Assembly: GCA_934481385.1 (NCBI GenBank)
Contig: CAKSPD010000012.1
Coordinates: 1-38,151 of the forward strand
Origin: an uncultured Oscillospiraceae bacterium
Lineage (GTDB): Bacteria; Bacillota; Clostridia; Oscillospirales; Ruminococcaceae
Length of the DNA: 38,151 bases
Direction of reading: 5' to 3'
This document shows positions 8,226-16,344 of this stretch, in pieces. The first letter of the stretch is position 1. Each line of letters opens with the position of its first letter. Position numbers and translations under genes: made by a program. The notes under the pieces are model-generated. The model worked only from the letters and a program-made list of their open reading frames with translations. It searched no databases and was not told the DNA's origin.

Positions 8226-11200
8226 ATGAATCTGAACAAAAGACTTCTGAGGGATTTAAAACAGAATTTTCCTCGCTGGTTTGCACTTATGCTTCTGATA
8301 GTTATTTCAATGTATGTTGTAGTAAGTATGGTAGCTTCAGCAGATACAGTTACAACCGGCGTAAAGAATTATGATAAGGAAAGCAATGTCGAAGACGGTG
8401 AATTTTCGGTTTTTGTCCCGCTTTCTCAGAGTGATTTACAATATTATGAAGATAACAATATTCATATTGTTGAAAATTTCTATATGGATTTTATTCTCAG
8501 TGATAATTCTACATTAAGGGTATTCAAGCTTCGTGATGATATAAACATTCAGAAGGCTGTTAACGGAACTTTACCTGAAAAAGCCAATGAAATGATGCTT
8601 GAAAAGCATTATGCGGGTTACCACGAAATAAAAACAGGAGATACTTTCAATGTTGGTGATATTGATTTCAGTATAACGGGAATAGGCGTATCGCCTGATT
8701 ATGATAATGTAACCAATAACCTTACGGATATTGCGGCAGACCCTAAGAATTTTGGTGTATGCTTTGTTACTCCCGAAAGCTATGACAAGCTGAAAGCAAG
8801 CGGAAAGCTTTCACAGTCAGAAACATATCTTTATTCATATGAAAAAAAAGATGAATGTACTATGACTGATGATGATTTCAAGGATTCACTGAAAGAGCTT
8901 GACTTTAATACTGATTTGATTGAAGATGACTATATACATCATGAACTTGATAAGGTAGAAAAGAAAAAGAAGGATTTAAAAAATGATATTTCTGATTTGA
9001 AATCAGGAAGCGAGGATTTTAAAGATGCACTTCAGGAGTATAAAGACAGCACAGTAACTCTTGATGACGGTGTCGGTGAACTTCTGGACGGAAGCGGAAA
9101 ACTGACTGACGGAATAAAAACCCTTTATGACGGTGCAAAGAAATTATCAGAAAACAGTTCAGCTATAAACAGCGGAGCAGAAACAGTTTTTCAGGCACTC
9201 CTTTCAACAGTTCAGAGTCAGCTTTCAGGCTTGGGAATGGATTCAGACCTCACAATTGATAATTATCAGTATGTGCTTTCAGCAGTATCAGAATCAGCTG
9301 ATTATGCAGTAGGTCAGAAAATATCAGAACTTAAAAATTCACTTGACAGCTATAACCGGTTCTATAACGGACTTCTGGAATATACGGGCGGAGTGAACAG
9401 CCTTGCCGAAGGTGCATCACAGCTTAGCAATACGCCTGTTGCAGAATATACAGGTTCTTTGTCCAACGGTCTTGCACAGCTAAGTTCAAACAGCGAAACA
9501 CTTAATTCAGGTGCAGGACAGATATTTGATTCATTGCTTGCCCTTTCTGAATCACAGCTTGCCCAGAACGGTGTTAATGTTTCATTAAGCAGGGATAATT
9601 ATTCAGATGTTCTCAGCAATGTATCAGCAGGTGAAAGCATATCAAAGCAGATTTCTGATATTCAGTCACAGCTAAAAGATGTTGAAACTTTCTATCAGGG
9701 TGTTTTAAGCTATACAGAGGGAGTTGATTCTCTTTTTGAGGGAATTGAAACACTTCAGAATTCAACAGGAGATTTGACAAAAGGTATCAGGGACTTAAAG
9801 GACGGTACTGAAAAGCTTAGCTCCGGAACAAATGAACTTTATGACGGATTTGTTGAACTGAATGACGGTGTAAATAAACTGTCTGACAGTGCAACTGAAA
9901 TGATTGACAAGATATTTGATGAAAATATACAGATTGATAACCTGTTTATGTTCCTGACAGCAGATGAAAGCCCGAGAATTGCTGCCTCCGTAGATAACGT
10001 TAATATAAATAAATCAGGCGGTATAATCGGCGGTATTATTCTTATGGTTCTCATATCTTATGTAATCTCTGTATTTGTTGTTCATAACATAAATGAGGAC
10101 AGCGTTTCAATCGGTACACTGTATTCTATGGGCGTATCAAGAGCTACACTCACAATGCACTATATATTACTTCCTATGATAGTTACCTTTATCGGCGGTG
10201 TTATAGGAACTATAATCGGATTCAGTCCATTCGGTGTTTCAACAATGATGAAAGACCACGAATATGTATATTCATTTCCTGATTTGGATATTGTATATCC
10301 GTTATATCTGATTATTTATGGTGTAGTTATTCCGCCGGTGGTAACACTTATTGTTGTTTATCTTGTAATCAGAAAGAAACTGAATATGACTCCTCTCAGC
10401 CTTCTCAGAAAAACTGCAAAGGCAGAGAAAGTAATTAAGGTTAAACTGAATTCAAATCTTGGATTTATCAATGAATTCAGAATACGTCAGATTCTTCGTG
10501 AAGTAAGAACAAGTGTTGCAATGTTTTTCGGAATGTTTGTATCTATGCTTATTCTTATTCTTGGTGTTATATGTCTGGTATGTACATCTAATCTTAAAAA
10601 AGAGAATGAAAATGATATCAAATACGAATATATGTATTCACTTAAATATGAGCTTGACAAAGTTCCTGAAGGGGCTGAAATATGCTATGCGGAAGGTCTG
10701 AAAAAAGAAGAACTCGGATATTCCCTTGATGTAACACTGCTTGGACTTGAAGATAACAGTTCATATTTTGATTTTGAACTTCCAAAGGAAAAGAATACTA
10801 TTGTTGTCGGAAACGCTACTGCCATTAAATATCACATAAATAAGGGTGATATGGTATATTTTACAGACGAATCAAATAATCGTGTGTATACTTTCAAAGT
10901 TGCGGATATTGTTCAGTATTCACTCGGACTTCATATATTTATGAATATTGACAATATGAGAGAACTTTATGGAAAAGATGATTCATATTATAATACATTG
11001 CTGTCAGATGATTCTCTTGATGTAGATTCTTCAAGAGTATATAACATTATAACAAAGCAGAATTTAATCAGATTTGCAAAGATTTTTGAGGACAGTATGA
11101 GTTCAATGGTAAATCTTCTCATAGTAAGTTCAATTATTGTATTTGTTGTTGTAATGTATCTTATGATAAAGGTTATGATAGATAAATCATCATTCCATAT

Positions 11201-11501
11201 ATCGCTTATCAAGACGTTCGGATATACTGACAGAGAAGTCCGGAAAATGTATCTTGACGGAAATCTGCTGACGATTATTATTTCAGGACTGATTTCAGTT
11301 CCGCTGTCAAGACTTATAATGCAACCTTGCTGGCTGTTCCTTTGTTCAAATATTGCAGGCGGATTTAATATTCATATTCCGTGGTATCTTTATGCAGGAA
11401 TATACGGATTAATTCTGGGCTGTTACTTCATCATAAACGGATTTCTTATGATTAAGCTGAAGAAAATTTCTCCGGCTGATATACTTAAAAACAGAGAATG
11501 A
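8226..11501 (+). CDS. FtsX-family ABC permease with large external repeat domain
   Basis: The protein starts with a membrane helix (WFALMLLIVISMYVVVSM) and a long extracytoplasmic region. The four-helix FtsX block follows in the middle (IIGGIILMVLISYVISVF and following, with the cytoplasmic LYSMGVSRATL), and a second one lies at the C terminus (LLIVSSIIVFVVVMYLMI, then IKTFGYTDREVRKMY). Between the first helix and first FtsX block are DGxxxLxDG-type short repeats, as in YhgE/Pip-like proteins, and a 112-residue tandem duplication. The second ATG is chosen because AGGAG lies 7 nt from it and only 1 nt from the ATG at 8220. It forms an exporter with the upstream ATPase. The last four bases overlap the phosphopantetheinyl transferase gene. 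Confidence 0.92.
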   Translation: MNLNKRLLRDLKQNFPRWFALMLLIVISMYVVVSMVASADTVTTGVKNYDKESNVEDGEFSVFVPLSQSDLQYYEDNNIHIVENFYMDFILSDNSTLRVFKLRDDINIQKAVNGTLPEKANEMMLEKHYAGYHEIKTGDTFNVGDIDFSITGIGVSPDYDNVTNNLTDIAADPKNFGVCFVTPESYDKLKASGKLSQSETYLYSYEKKDECTMTDDDFKDSLKELDFNTDLIEDDYIHHELDKVEKKKKDLKNDISDLKSGSEDFKDALQEYKDSTVTLDDGVGELLDGSGKLTDGIKTLYDGAKKLSENSSAINSGAETVFQALLSTVQSQLSGLGMDSDLTIDNYQYVLSAVSESADYAVGQKISELKNSLDSYNRFYNGLLEYTGGVNSLAEGASQLSNTPVAEYTGSLSNGLAQLSSNSETLNSGAGQIFDSLLALSESQLAQNGVNVSLSRDNYSDVLSNVSAGESISKQISDIQSQLKDVETFYQGVLSYTEGVDSLFEGIETLQNSTGDLTKGIRDLKDGTEKLSSGTNELYDGFVELNDGVNKLSDSATEMIDKIFDENIQIDNLFMFLTADESPRIAASVDNVNINKSGGIIGGIILMVLISYVISVFVVHNINEDSVSIGTLYSMGVSRATLTMHYILLPMIVTFIGGVIGTIIGFSPFGVSTMMKDHEYVYSFPDLDIVYPLYLIIYGVVIPPVVTLIVVYLVIRKKLNMTPLSLLRKTAKAEKVIKVKLNSNLGFINEFRIRQILREVRTSVAMFFGMFVSMLILILGVICLVCTSNLKKENENDIKYEYMYSLKYELDKVPEGAEICYAEGLKKEELGYSLDVTLLGLEDNSSYFDFELPKEKNTIVVGNATAIKYHINKGDMVYFTDESNNRVYTFKVADIVQYSLGLHIFMNIDNMRELYGKDDSYYNTLLSDDSLDVDSSRVYNIITKQNLIRFAKIFEDSMSSMVNLLIVSSIIVFVVVMYLMIKVMIDKSSFHISLIKTFGYTDREVRKMYLDGNLLTIIISGLISVPLSRLIMQPCWLFLCSNIAGGFNIHIPWYLYAGIYGLILGCYFIINGFLMIKLKKISPADILKNRE
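9168..9750 (+). repeat. Tandem internal duplication in the permease external domain
   Basis: Two diverged copies of about 85 residues lie 336 nt (112 residues) apart in frame. Copy 1 begins NSGAETVFQALL and ends near YTGGVNSLAEG. Copy 2 begins NSGAGQIFDSLL and ends near YTEGVDSLFEG. The order of matching blocks (NSGA, SQL, DNY, VLS, QIS/KIS, FY, YT.GV.SL.EG) is the same in both. The copies are flanked by short DGxxxLxDG repeats, suggesting an elongated helical stalk. Confidence 0.8.
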
Positions 11502-12136
11502 CGGCTTATTATATAGAATTTGTTTCTGATACAAAGTGGACAAAGCTTGAAAGCAGTCTTGTTAATCTTCTTTCTGCTGAACGCAGGGAAAAATGTATGC
11601 GTTACAGATTTGATGCAGATAAAATTCTCTGCCTTTACAGCGGATTGCTTATAAGAGCTATGATAAAGAAAAAATCAGGATTGCAACTGAACAATATGAC
11701 GTTTGGTTATGAAAAGTACGGAAAACCTTTTCTGAAAGAAAACAGGGATATTCATTTCAGTATTTCTCATACCCGTAATGCAGTTTTTTGTGCAGAAGAC
11801 GACAGTCCGATAGGAGTAGATACAGAAAATGTTTCTGTATCAGCTCCGTTTTCGATAGTTGAAATGTATTTTCATGAAAAGGAAAGAAATTATATTGCTG
11901 ATGCATCATCTTATTATGAAAAAACCCGGCGTTTTTATGAGGTGTGGACAAAAAAGGAAGCCCTCTTAAAATGCAGGGGAACAGGAATCTGTGATGACAT
12001 AAGCAAAATAAATGTTCTTTCACACTCCTTGAACAGTTTTGTTCATGATGATTATATGTATACCATATGCGGTTCAGCTTTTACAGTTCCAAAAAAGATT
12101 ACAAAAAAAGAAATTCTTGAAATTTTGTTTTCCTGA
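11498..12136 (+). CDS. Sfp-type 4'-phosphopantetheinyl transferase
   Basis: This enzyme moves the phosphopantetheine arm of CoA to a Ser on carrier proteins. The 212 residues contain the family motifs in order: KYGKPFL (about 74-80), HFSISHT (86-92), the Mg-binding GVDTE (Asp108, Glu110) and the catalytic FYEVWTKKEALLK (146-158). The length matches Sfp/Gsp-type enzymes rather than the short AcpS. It would activate the two NRPS carriers and the free carrier of this operon. Its ATG overlaps the permease stop as ATGA, so it is probably translated by coupling. It is the last gene before a strong terminator. Confidence 0.95.
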   Translation: MTAYYIEFVSDTKWTKLESSLVNLLSAERREKCMRYRFDADKILCLYSGLLIRAMIKKKSGLQLNNMTFGYEKYGKPFLKENRDIHFSISHTRNAVFCAEDDSPIGVDTENVSVSAPFSIVEMYFHEKERNYIADASSYYEKTRRFYEVWTKKEALLKCRGTGICDDISKINVLSHSLNSFVHDDYMYTICGSAFTVPKKITKKEILEILFS

Positions 12137-12142
12137 TAGTAA

Positions 12143-12177
12143 AAAAAGACTTTTTCTGAAAAAGAAAAAGTCTTTTT
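12143..12177. terminator. Bidirectional intrinsic terminator after the NRPS operon
   Basis: A perfect 14-bp inverted repeat (AAAAAGACTTTTTC and its complement) with a 7-nt loop is bounded by T runs on both strands. It lies between convergent genes and can serve both. Confidence 0.85.
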
Positions 12178-12183
12178 ATTTTG

Positions 12184-12621
12184 TTAAAGTTTTATTTCTG
12201 AAAGCTTTTTTCGGAGAAGTTCATAACGCAGTTTTTTTTCTTCCTTTGCAAAATGAATTTCTCTGAACTGTTCAGGATTGTTTTCATAGACAAGTAACTT
12301 TGCCTCATCACCGAACTGTTCACTTGTAAGGTCAAAACAGCAGTTGTTCACAACATTGTAACAGTGAAAATTTCCGCCCGGACGCTTTATTCCGAAAACT
12401 TTTCCGCCGAATATGTCCTGTACAAGAAATGCTGTTATAGAACATTGTCCGAGAGTTTTGTTTTCAGGAGTCCATTTATCCCTCAGTCTTGGAGCACATG
12501 TATCAGCAGACCATATTTCTGAAAGTGCATCATATAAATCATATGGATTTTTTATAAAAGGATAAATATTGTTTTCAGGACTTATAACAGCATTTTCCCA
12601 GCCGTAAAAATTATATTTCAT
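12184..12621 (-). CDS. YunG-like protein
   Basis: The 145-residue soluble protein has YunG-like features: an early Trp-Ser-x-x-Thr-Cys segment (WSADTCAPRLRDKW), then LGQCSITAFLVQDIFGG, the most family-like block, and later a HCYNVVNN segment and FDLTSEQF. The conserved Cys in GQC and His in FHCYN suggest a possible papain-like arrangement, but this is inference and the function is unknown. The inner ATG is chosen because AAGGAGG lies a few bases upstream. The longer open frame to 12723 would run through the promoter and lacks a ribosome site. It is monocistronic and divergent from the aldolase-like gene. Confidence 0.75.
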   Translation of the reverse strand: MKYNFYGWENAVISPENNIYPFIKNPYDLYDALSEIWSADTCAPRLRDKWTPENKTLGQCSITAFLVQDIFGGKVFGIKRPGGNFHCYNVVNNCCFDLTSEQFGDEAKLLVYENNPEQFREIHFAKEEKKLRYELLRKKLSEIKL

Positions 12622-12642
12622 AAAATCAGCCTCCTTAAAGTT

Positions 12643-12671
12643 ATTATAACAGATAAAAAATGTTTTTTCAA
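12643..12671 (-). promoter_or_regulatory. Sigma-A promoter for the YunG-like gene
   Basis: On the minus strand, TTGAAA and TATAAT are separated by 17 nt, just upstream of AAGGAGG and the ATG. Confidence 0.7.
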
Positions 12672-12716
12672 CAGCAGACTGAAAAGAAATTTTTTTGAAA
12701 TTAATTTTAAATCCTC

Positions 12717-12745
12717 TTGACAACAGGAAATAAATGTGATATAAT
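12717..12745 (+). promoter_or_regulatory. Consensus sigma-A promoter for the aldolase-like gene
   Basis: A perfect TTGACA and a perfect TATAAT are spaced 17 nt apart, with an extended -10 TG one base before TATAAT. The expected transcript begins near 12752. A 6-bp hairpin (GCACTT/AAGTGC, 12756-12777) falls in its leader. Confidence 0.85.
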
Positions 12746-12812
12746 ATTTATATCAGCACTTCAAAGCTTAAAAGTGCGAAAGTATTTTTCTTTTAAAGGT
12801 GGATTTTTTATT

Positions 12813-13787
12813 ATGAAGGAAATTTCAAAACTTATGGATTATCGTGAAGATGTAAAAGTCGTTGACGCTACTCTGCGTGACGGCGGTCTTGTAAATGATT
12901 TCTTCTTCTCTGATGAATTTGTCAGAGATTTATATGATGCCAATATCAGAGCCGGTGTTGACTATATGGAATTTGGTTATAAGGCTTCAAAGGAAATCTT
13001 TGATGTCAACAAGTTCGGAAAATGGAAATTCTGTAATGATGAACATATCAGAGAGATTGTAGGCGAAAACAATACTGACCTTAAAATCGCTGTTATGGCT
13101 GATGTAGGAAGATGTGACTATAAAAAGGATATTGCAAACCGTTCTGAAAGTCCTGTTGACCTTATCCGTGTTGCCACATATCTCAATACAATTCCGGCTG
13201 CTGTTGATATGATTGAGGACGCTGCTAAAAAAGGTTATGAAGTAAGCTGTAATATTATGGCTATTTCCAATGCTCAGGAAAGTGACCTGAATGTTGCACT
13301 TGACATTCTCGGAAAAACTCCTGTTGACGTTTTCTATATCGTTGACAGTTTCGGTGCTTTGTATCCTGAACAGATTGCAAGAATTTCCGATGTATATATG
13401 AATTTTGCTGCAAAATACAATAAAAAAGTCGGTATCCACGCTCATAACAATCAACAGCTTGCATTTGCAAATACTATTGAGGCTGTCGGTGACGGCGTTG
13501 ATTTCCTTGATGCTACATATTCATCTATGGGCAGAGGTGCAGGAAACTGTGCTATGGAACTTCTTCTCGGTCTTTTACGCAATCCGAAATACAATATATA
13601 TCCTGTTATAGAGTTTATCGAAAAACATATGAATAAACTTCGTGAGGACGGTATTGTCTGGGGTTATGATTTACAATATCTTATGACAGGTCTGCTTAAT
13701 CAGCACCCGAGAACTGCTATTCAGTTCACAAAGGACAACAGAAAGGATTATGCTGAATTTTATAAGGAAATTGTTAATCTCGACTGA
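12813..13787 (+). CDS. HMGL/DmpG-like aldolase (DRE-TIM superfamily)
   Basis: The 324-residue protein begins with VVDATLRDGG (residues 16-25), the metal and substrate-binding signature of the HMG-CoA lyase/isopropylmalate synthase/4-hydroxy-2-oxovalerate aldolase superfamily. The second metal motif HAHNN is near residues 209-213, and DATYSSMGRGAGNC follows, as in DmpG-like aldolases. It lacks the C-terminal regulatory domain of LeuA. The reaction is probably aldol or retro-aldol chemistry on a 2-oxo acid with a divalent metal; the substrate is unknown. The inner ATG is taken because AAAGGTGG precedes it and the longer frame would start inside the promoter. It is a single-gene unit with its own promoter and terminator. 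Confidence 0.85.
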   Translation: MKEISKLMDYREDVKVVDATLRDGGLVNDFFFSDEFVRDLYDANIRAGVDYMEFGYKASKEIFDVNKFGKWKFCNDEHIREIVGENNTDLKIAVMADVGRCDYKKDIANRSESPVDLIRVATYLNTIPAAVDMIEDAAKKGYEVSCNIMAISNAQESDLNVALDILGKTPVDVFYIVDSFGALYPEQIARISDVYMNFAAKYNKKVGIHAHNNQQLAFANTIEAVGDGVDFLDATYSSMGRGAGNCAMELLLGLLRNPKYNIYPVIEFIEKHMNKLREDGIVWGYDLQYLMTGLLNQHPRTAIQFTKDNRKDYAEFYKEIVNLD

Positions 13788-13800
13788 TATAATATTTTTT

Positions 13801-13831
13801 ACGGGGCTTTTTATATGCCCCGTTTATTTTT
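13801..13831 (+). terminator. Intrinsic terminator of the aldolase-like gene
   Basis: ACGGGGC and GCCCCGT form a 7-bp stem around a 9-nt AT loop, followed by a T-rich tail. Confidence 0.85.
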
Positions 13832-13853
13832 TTGCCTTTCTTAAAAATTAGTA

Positions 13854-13882
13854 TTGCATTATATATCCGAATTTGATATAAT
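13854..13882 (+). promoter_or_regulatory. Extended -10 promoter for the murD operon
   Basis: TGATATAAT provides an extended -10. The -35 at 17 nt spacing is poor (TTGCAT). It lies about 40 nt before the murD start. Confidence 0.6.
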
Positions 13883-13924
13883 ATTATCGTATGCTTTAAT
13901 TTAAATATTCCGGAGGTAAATTTT

Positions 13925-15313
13925 ATGAATAAGGTTCAGAAATTTTTCAGCAGTATTCAGGACAAAAAAGTTGCCTTTATCGGCACAGGTGTTACAAACA
14001 CCAACATAATAAAACTTTTTCTTTCAAAGAATATTGATGTAACAATATGTGACAGAAAATCCGCTGAACAGATGGGCGAACTCTATAAGGAACTTGCTGA
14101 TTTGGGTGCAAAATATATTCTCGGTGAAACATACCTTGATACGCTTACCGATTTTGATGTAGTATTCCGTTCACCCGGAGTTTATTTCAATAATCCGAAA
14201 CTTCAGGAGGCTATCAGAAACGGCGTTGCAGTAACTTCTGAAATGGAAGTTTTCTTTGACCTCTGCCCCTGCAAAATTTATGCTGTTACGGGTTCTGACG
14301 GAAAAACAACTACAACTACCATTATTTCAGAACTTTTCAAGGCTGAGGGAAAAAATGTTCACATAGGCGGAAATATCGGAAAGGCTCTCCTGCCGATAAT
14401 CGAAGAAATAAAAGATGATGACATTGCCGTTGTTGAACTTTCAAGCTTTCAGCTCCTTTCAATGCGACAGTCGCCTGATGTCTGTGCTATAACAAATATT
14501 ACTCCTAATCATCTTAATGTTCATGGAACTATGGAAGAATATATTTCAGCAAAATGCAATATTCTTGCTCATCAGAACGCTTTTTCAAGAGCTGTTTTAA
14601 GCTATGACAACGAAACTGCAAGAAACCTTAATTATCTTGTAAGGGGAAAACTTGCATATTTCAGCAGATACAGCAAAGTTTATAACGGAAGTTTCCTGAA
14701 TGAAAACGGTATTCTTTGCTATAATGACTATGGAAAAGTTACTGAAATTATGGATATGCATGATATAAAAATCCCGGGTATGCACAATGTTGAAAACTAT
14801 CTTACTGCAATTGCTGTAACATGGGGAGAAGTTTCACTTGATACCGTAAGAAAAGTTGCAAAGGAATTCGGCGGTGTTGAACACAGAATTGAATTTGTCC
14901 GTGAGATAAACGGTGCTAAATATTACAACAACTCTATTGCATCAAGCCCTACAAGAGTTCTTGCGTGCCTCAATTCTTTTGATGAAAAACAGATTATGAT
15001 TCAGGGCGGTTCTGATAAGGGAATCTCATTTGAACCTATGGCTGATGCTATATGCGAAAAAGTAAAGGTTCTCATTCTTATGGGTGAAACAAGAGAAAAA
15101 ATCCGTGATGCTGTTATGGCTTCTGAAAAATATAATCCTGAAAACACTAAAATAATCATAGTAAAGGATATGCAGGAGGCTGTTAAAACTGCTTATAAAT
15201 ACGCTGAAAAAGGTGATATTGTTTCACTCTCTCCGGCATGTGCAAGTTTTGATATGTACCGCATGTTTGAGGACAGAGGCAGACACTTCAAACAGCTTGT
15301 AAATGAACTTTGA
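13925..15313 (+). CDS. murD: UDP-N-acetylmuramoyl-L-alanine--D-glutamate ligase
   Basis: MurD adds D-glutamate to UDP-MurNAc-L-Ala with ATP in cytoplasmic peptidoglycan precursor synthesis. The 462 residues have the Mur ligase plan: an N-terminal Rossmann-like domain (VAFIGTGVTNTNI), the ATP-binding GSDGKTTTTTI (near residue 118), the central ELSSFQL and TNITPNHLNVHG, and the C-terminal MIQGGSDKGISF and LSPACASFDMY. These last segments are typical of MurD rather than MurC, E or F. CGGAGG precedes the ATG. No other mur or division gene is adjacent; it leads a mixed operon with peptidases and a PLP enzyme. Confidence 0.95.
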   Translation: MNKVQKFFSSIQDKKVAFIGTGVTNTNIIKLFLSKNIDVTICDRKSAEQMGELYKELADLGAKYILGETYLDTLTDFDVVFRSPGVYFNNPKLQEAIRNGVAVTSEMEVFFDLCPCKIYAVTGSDGKTTTTTIISELFKAEGKNVHIGGNIGKALLPIIEEIKDDDIAVVELSSFQLLSMRQSPDVCAITNITPNHLNVHGTMEEYISAKCNILAHQNAFSRAVLSYDNETARNLNYLVRGKLAYFSRYSKVYNGSFLNENGILCYNDYGKVTEIMDMHDIKIPGMHNVENYLTAIAVTWGEVSLDTVRKVAKEFGGVEHRIEFVREINGAKYYNNSIASSPTRVLACLNSFDEKQIMIQGGSDKGISFEPMADAICEKVKVLILMGETREKIRDAVMASEKYNPENTKIIIVKDMQEAVKTAYKYAEKGDIVSLSPACASFDMYRMFEDRGRHFKQLVNEL

Positions 15314-15332
15314 TTCGGAGGATTTGTTTTTT

Positions 15333-16343
15333 ATGAATATCAAAAAAATTCTTGAAAAGCTTTGTAATGTAAAAGGTGTATCAGGAAACGAAACAGGAGC
15401 ATGTGAAACTGCCCTTGAAATTCTTAAAGATTACTGTCCTGATGCTCATATTAAAAATTCATGTGTTATCGGAACTTTCGGGGAATTTATCCCCGAAAGA
15501 CCGCATGTTCTTATCGATGCACATATTGACCAGATAGGAATGATTGTAACATATATAACAGATGAGGGATTTATAAAATTCAGCAATATCGGCGGTCTTG
15601 ACCTCCGTTTACTTCCGGCACAGCAGGTTGAAATACATGGCAAAAAGAATATTAAAGGCGTTGTATGCTCTGTACCTCCGCACCTTTCACCTGATAACAG
15701 CGTTCCTGATTCAGACGGATTTGCAATAGATACAGGTTACTCAAAGGCTGAACTTGAAGAAATCGTATCACTTGGTGATTTTATTTCTTTCTGCGGTGAT
15801 TTTGAAGAACTCCTTGAAAACAGAGTTACAGGTCTTGCACTTGATGACAGATGCGGTGTTGCCTCTGTTATTTATGCTCTTGATGAACTTAAAGACAGTT
15901 CTCTTGACTGCAATTTAACTATCCTTTTTTCATCTCAGGAGGAACTTGGCGAACGTGGAGCAAAAATTTCTGCTTTTGAAATAAATCCTGATATTTCGCT
16001 TGCTGTTGATGTAAGTTTCGGATACTGTTCAGGTGATAATGAATATAAATGCGGTAAACTCGGAAAAGGTGCTATGATTGGAATATCTCCGTCACTTTCA
16101 AGAGAAGTTTCAGACGCTCTTATCAATACTGCAAAGAAAAAAAATATTCCTTATCAGCTTGAAGTTATGAGCGGTCTTACTTCAACAAATGCTGACCAGT
16201 TTTCTGTAAACAGATGCGGTTCAAAGGCTTGTACTGTATCAATTCCGCTTAAATATATGCACACTCCCGTTGAAGTTATTAATGTTGAAGATGTCAGACT
16301 CACAGGAAAACTTATTGCAGAATATCTGAAAGGAGTAAACTAA
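15333..16343 (+). CDS. M42-family metallo-aminopeptidase (first copy)
   Basis: M42 enzymes are cytoplasmic, di-metal, usually dodecameric aminopeptidases that trim short peptides. The metal ligands and catalytic residues are present in order: DAHIDQIG (His), LDDRCG (bridging Asp), SSQEELGERG (catalytic Glu-Glu), VDVSFG (Asp) and YMHTPVE (His near the end). The inner ATG follows CGGAGG at 15316-15321; the upstream ATG at 15303 lies inside murD without a good ribosome site. It is followed one base later by a paralogue. Confidence 0.92.
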   Translation: MNIKKILEKLCNVKGVSGNETGACETALEILKDYCPDAHIKNSCVIGTFGEFIPERPHVLIDAHIDQIGMIVTYITDEGFIKFSNIGGLDLRLLPAQQVEIHGKKNIKGVVCSVPPHLSPDNSVPDSDGFAIDTGYSKAELEEIVSLGDFISFCGDFEELLENRVTGLALDDRCGVASVIYALDELKDSSLDCNLTILFSSQEELGERGAKISAFEINPDISLAVDVSFGYCSGDNEYKCGKLGKGAMIGISPSLSREVSDALINTAKKKNIPYQLEVMSGLTSTNADQFSVNRCGSKACTVSIPLKYMHTPVEVINVEDVRLTGKLIAEYLKGVN

Positions 16344-16344
16344 T

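Noticed and set aside
9040..9900. Repetitive DGxxxLxDG coding region as CRISPR or satellite DNA
   Set aside because: The repeats are protein-level, diverged at base level and in frame within the permease.
12622..12723. N-terminal extension of the YunG-like gene to 12723
   Set aside because: It crosses a -10/-35 pair and lacks a ribosome site, while the inner ATG has AAGGAGG.
12717..12812. N-terminal extension of the aldolase-like gene
   Set aside because: Its first codon would lie in the TTGACA box; the inner ATG has a ribosome site and begins just before the family motif.
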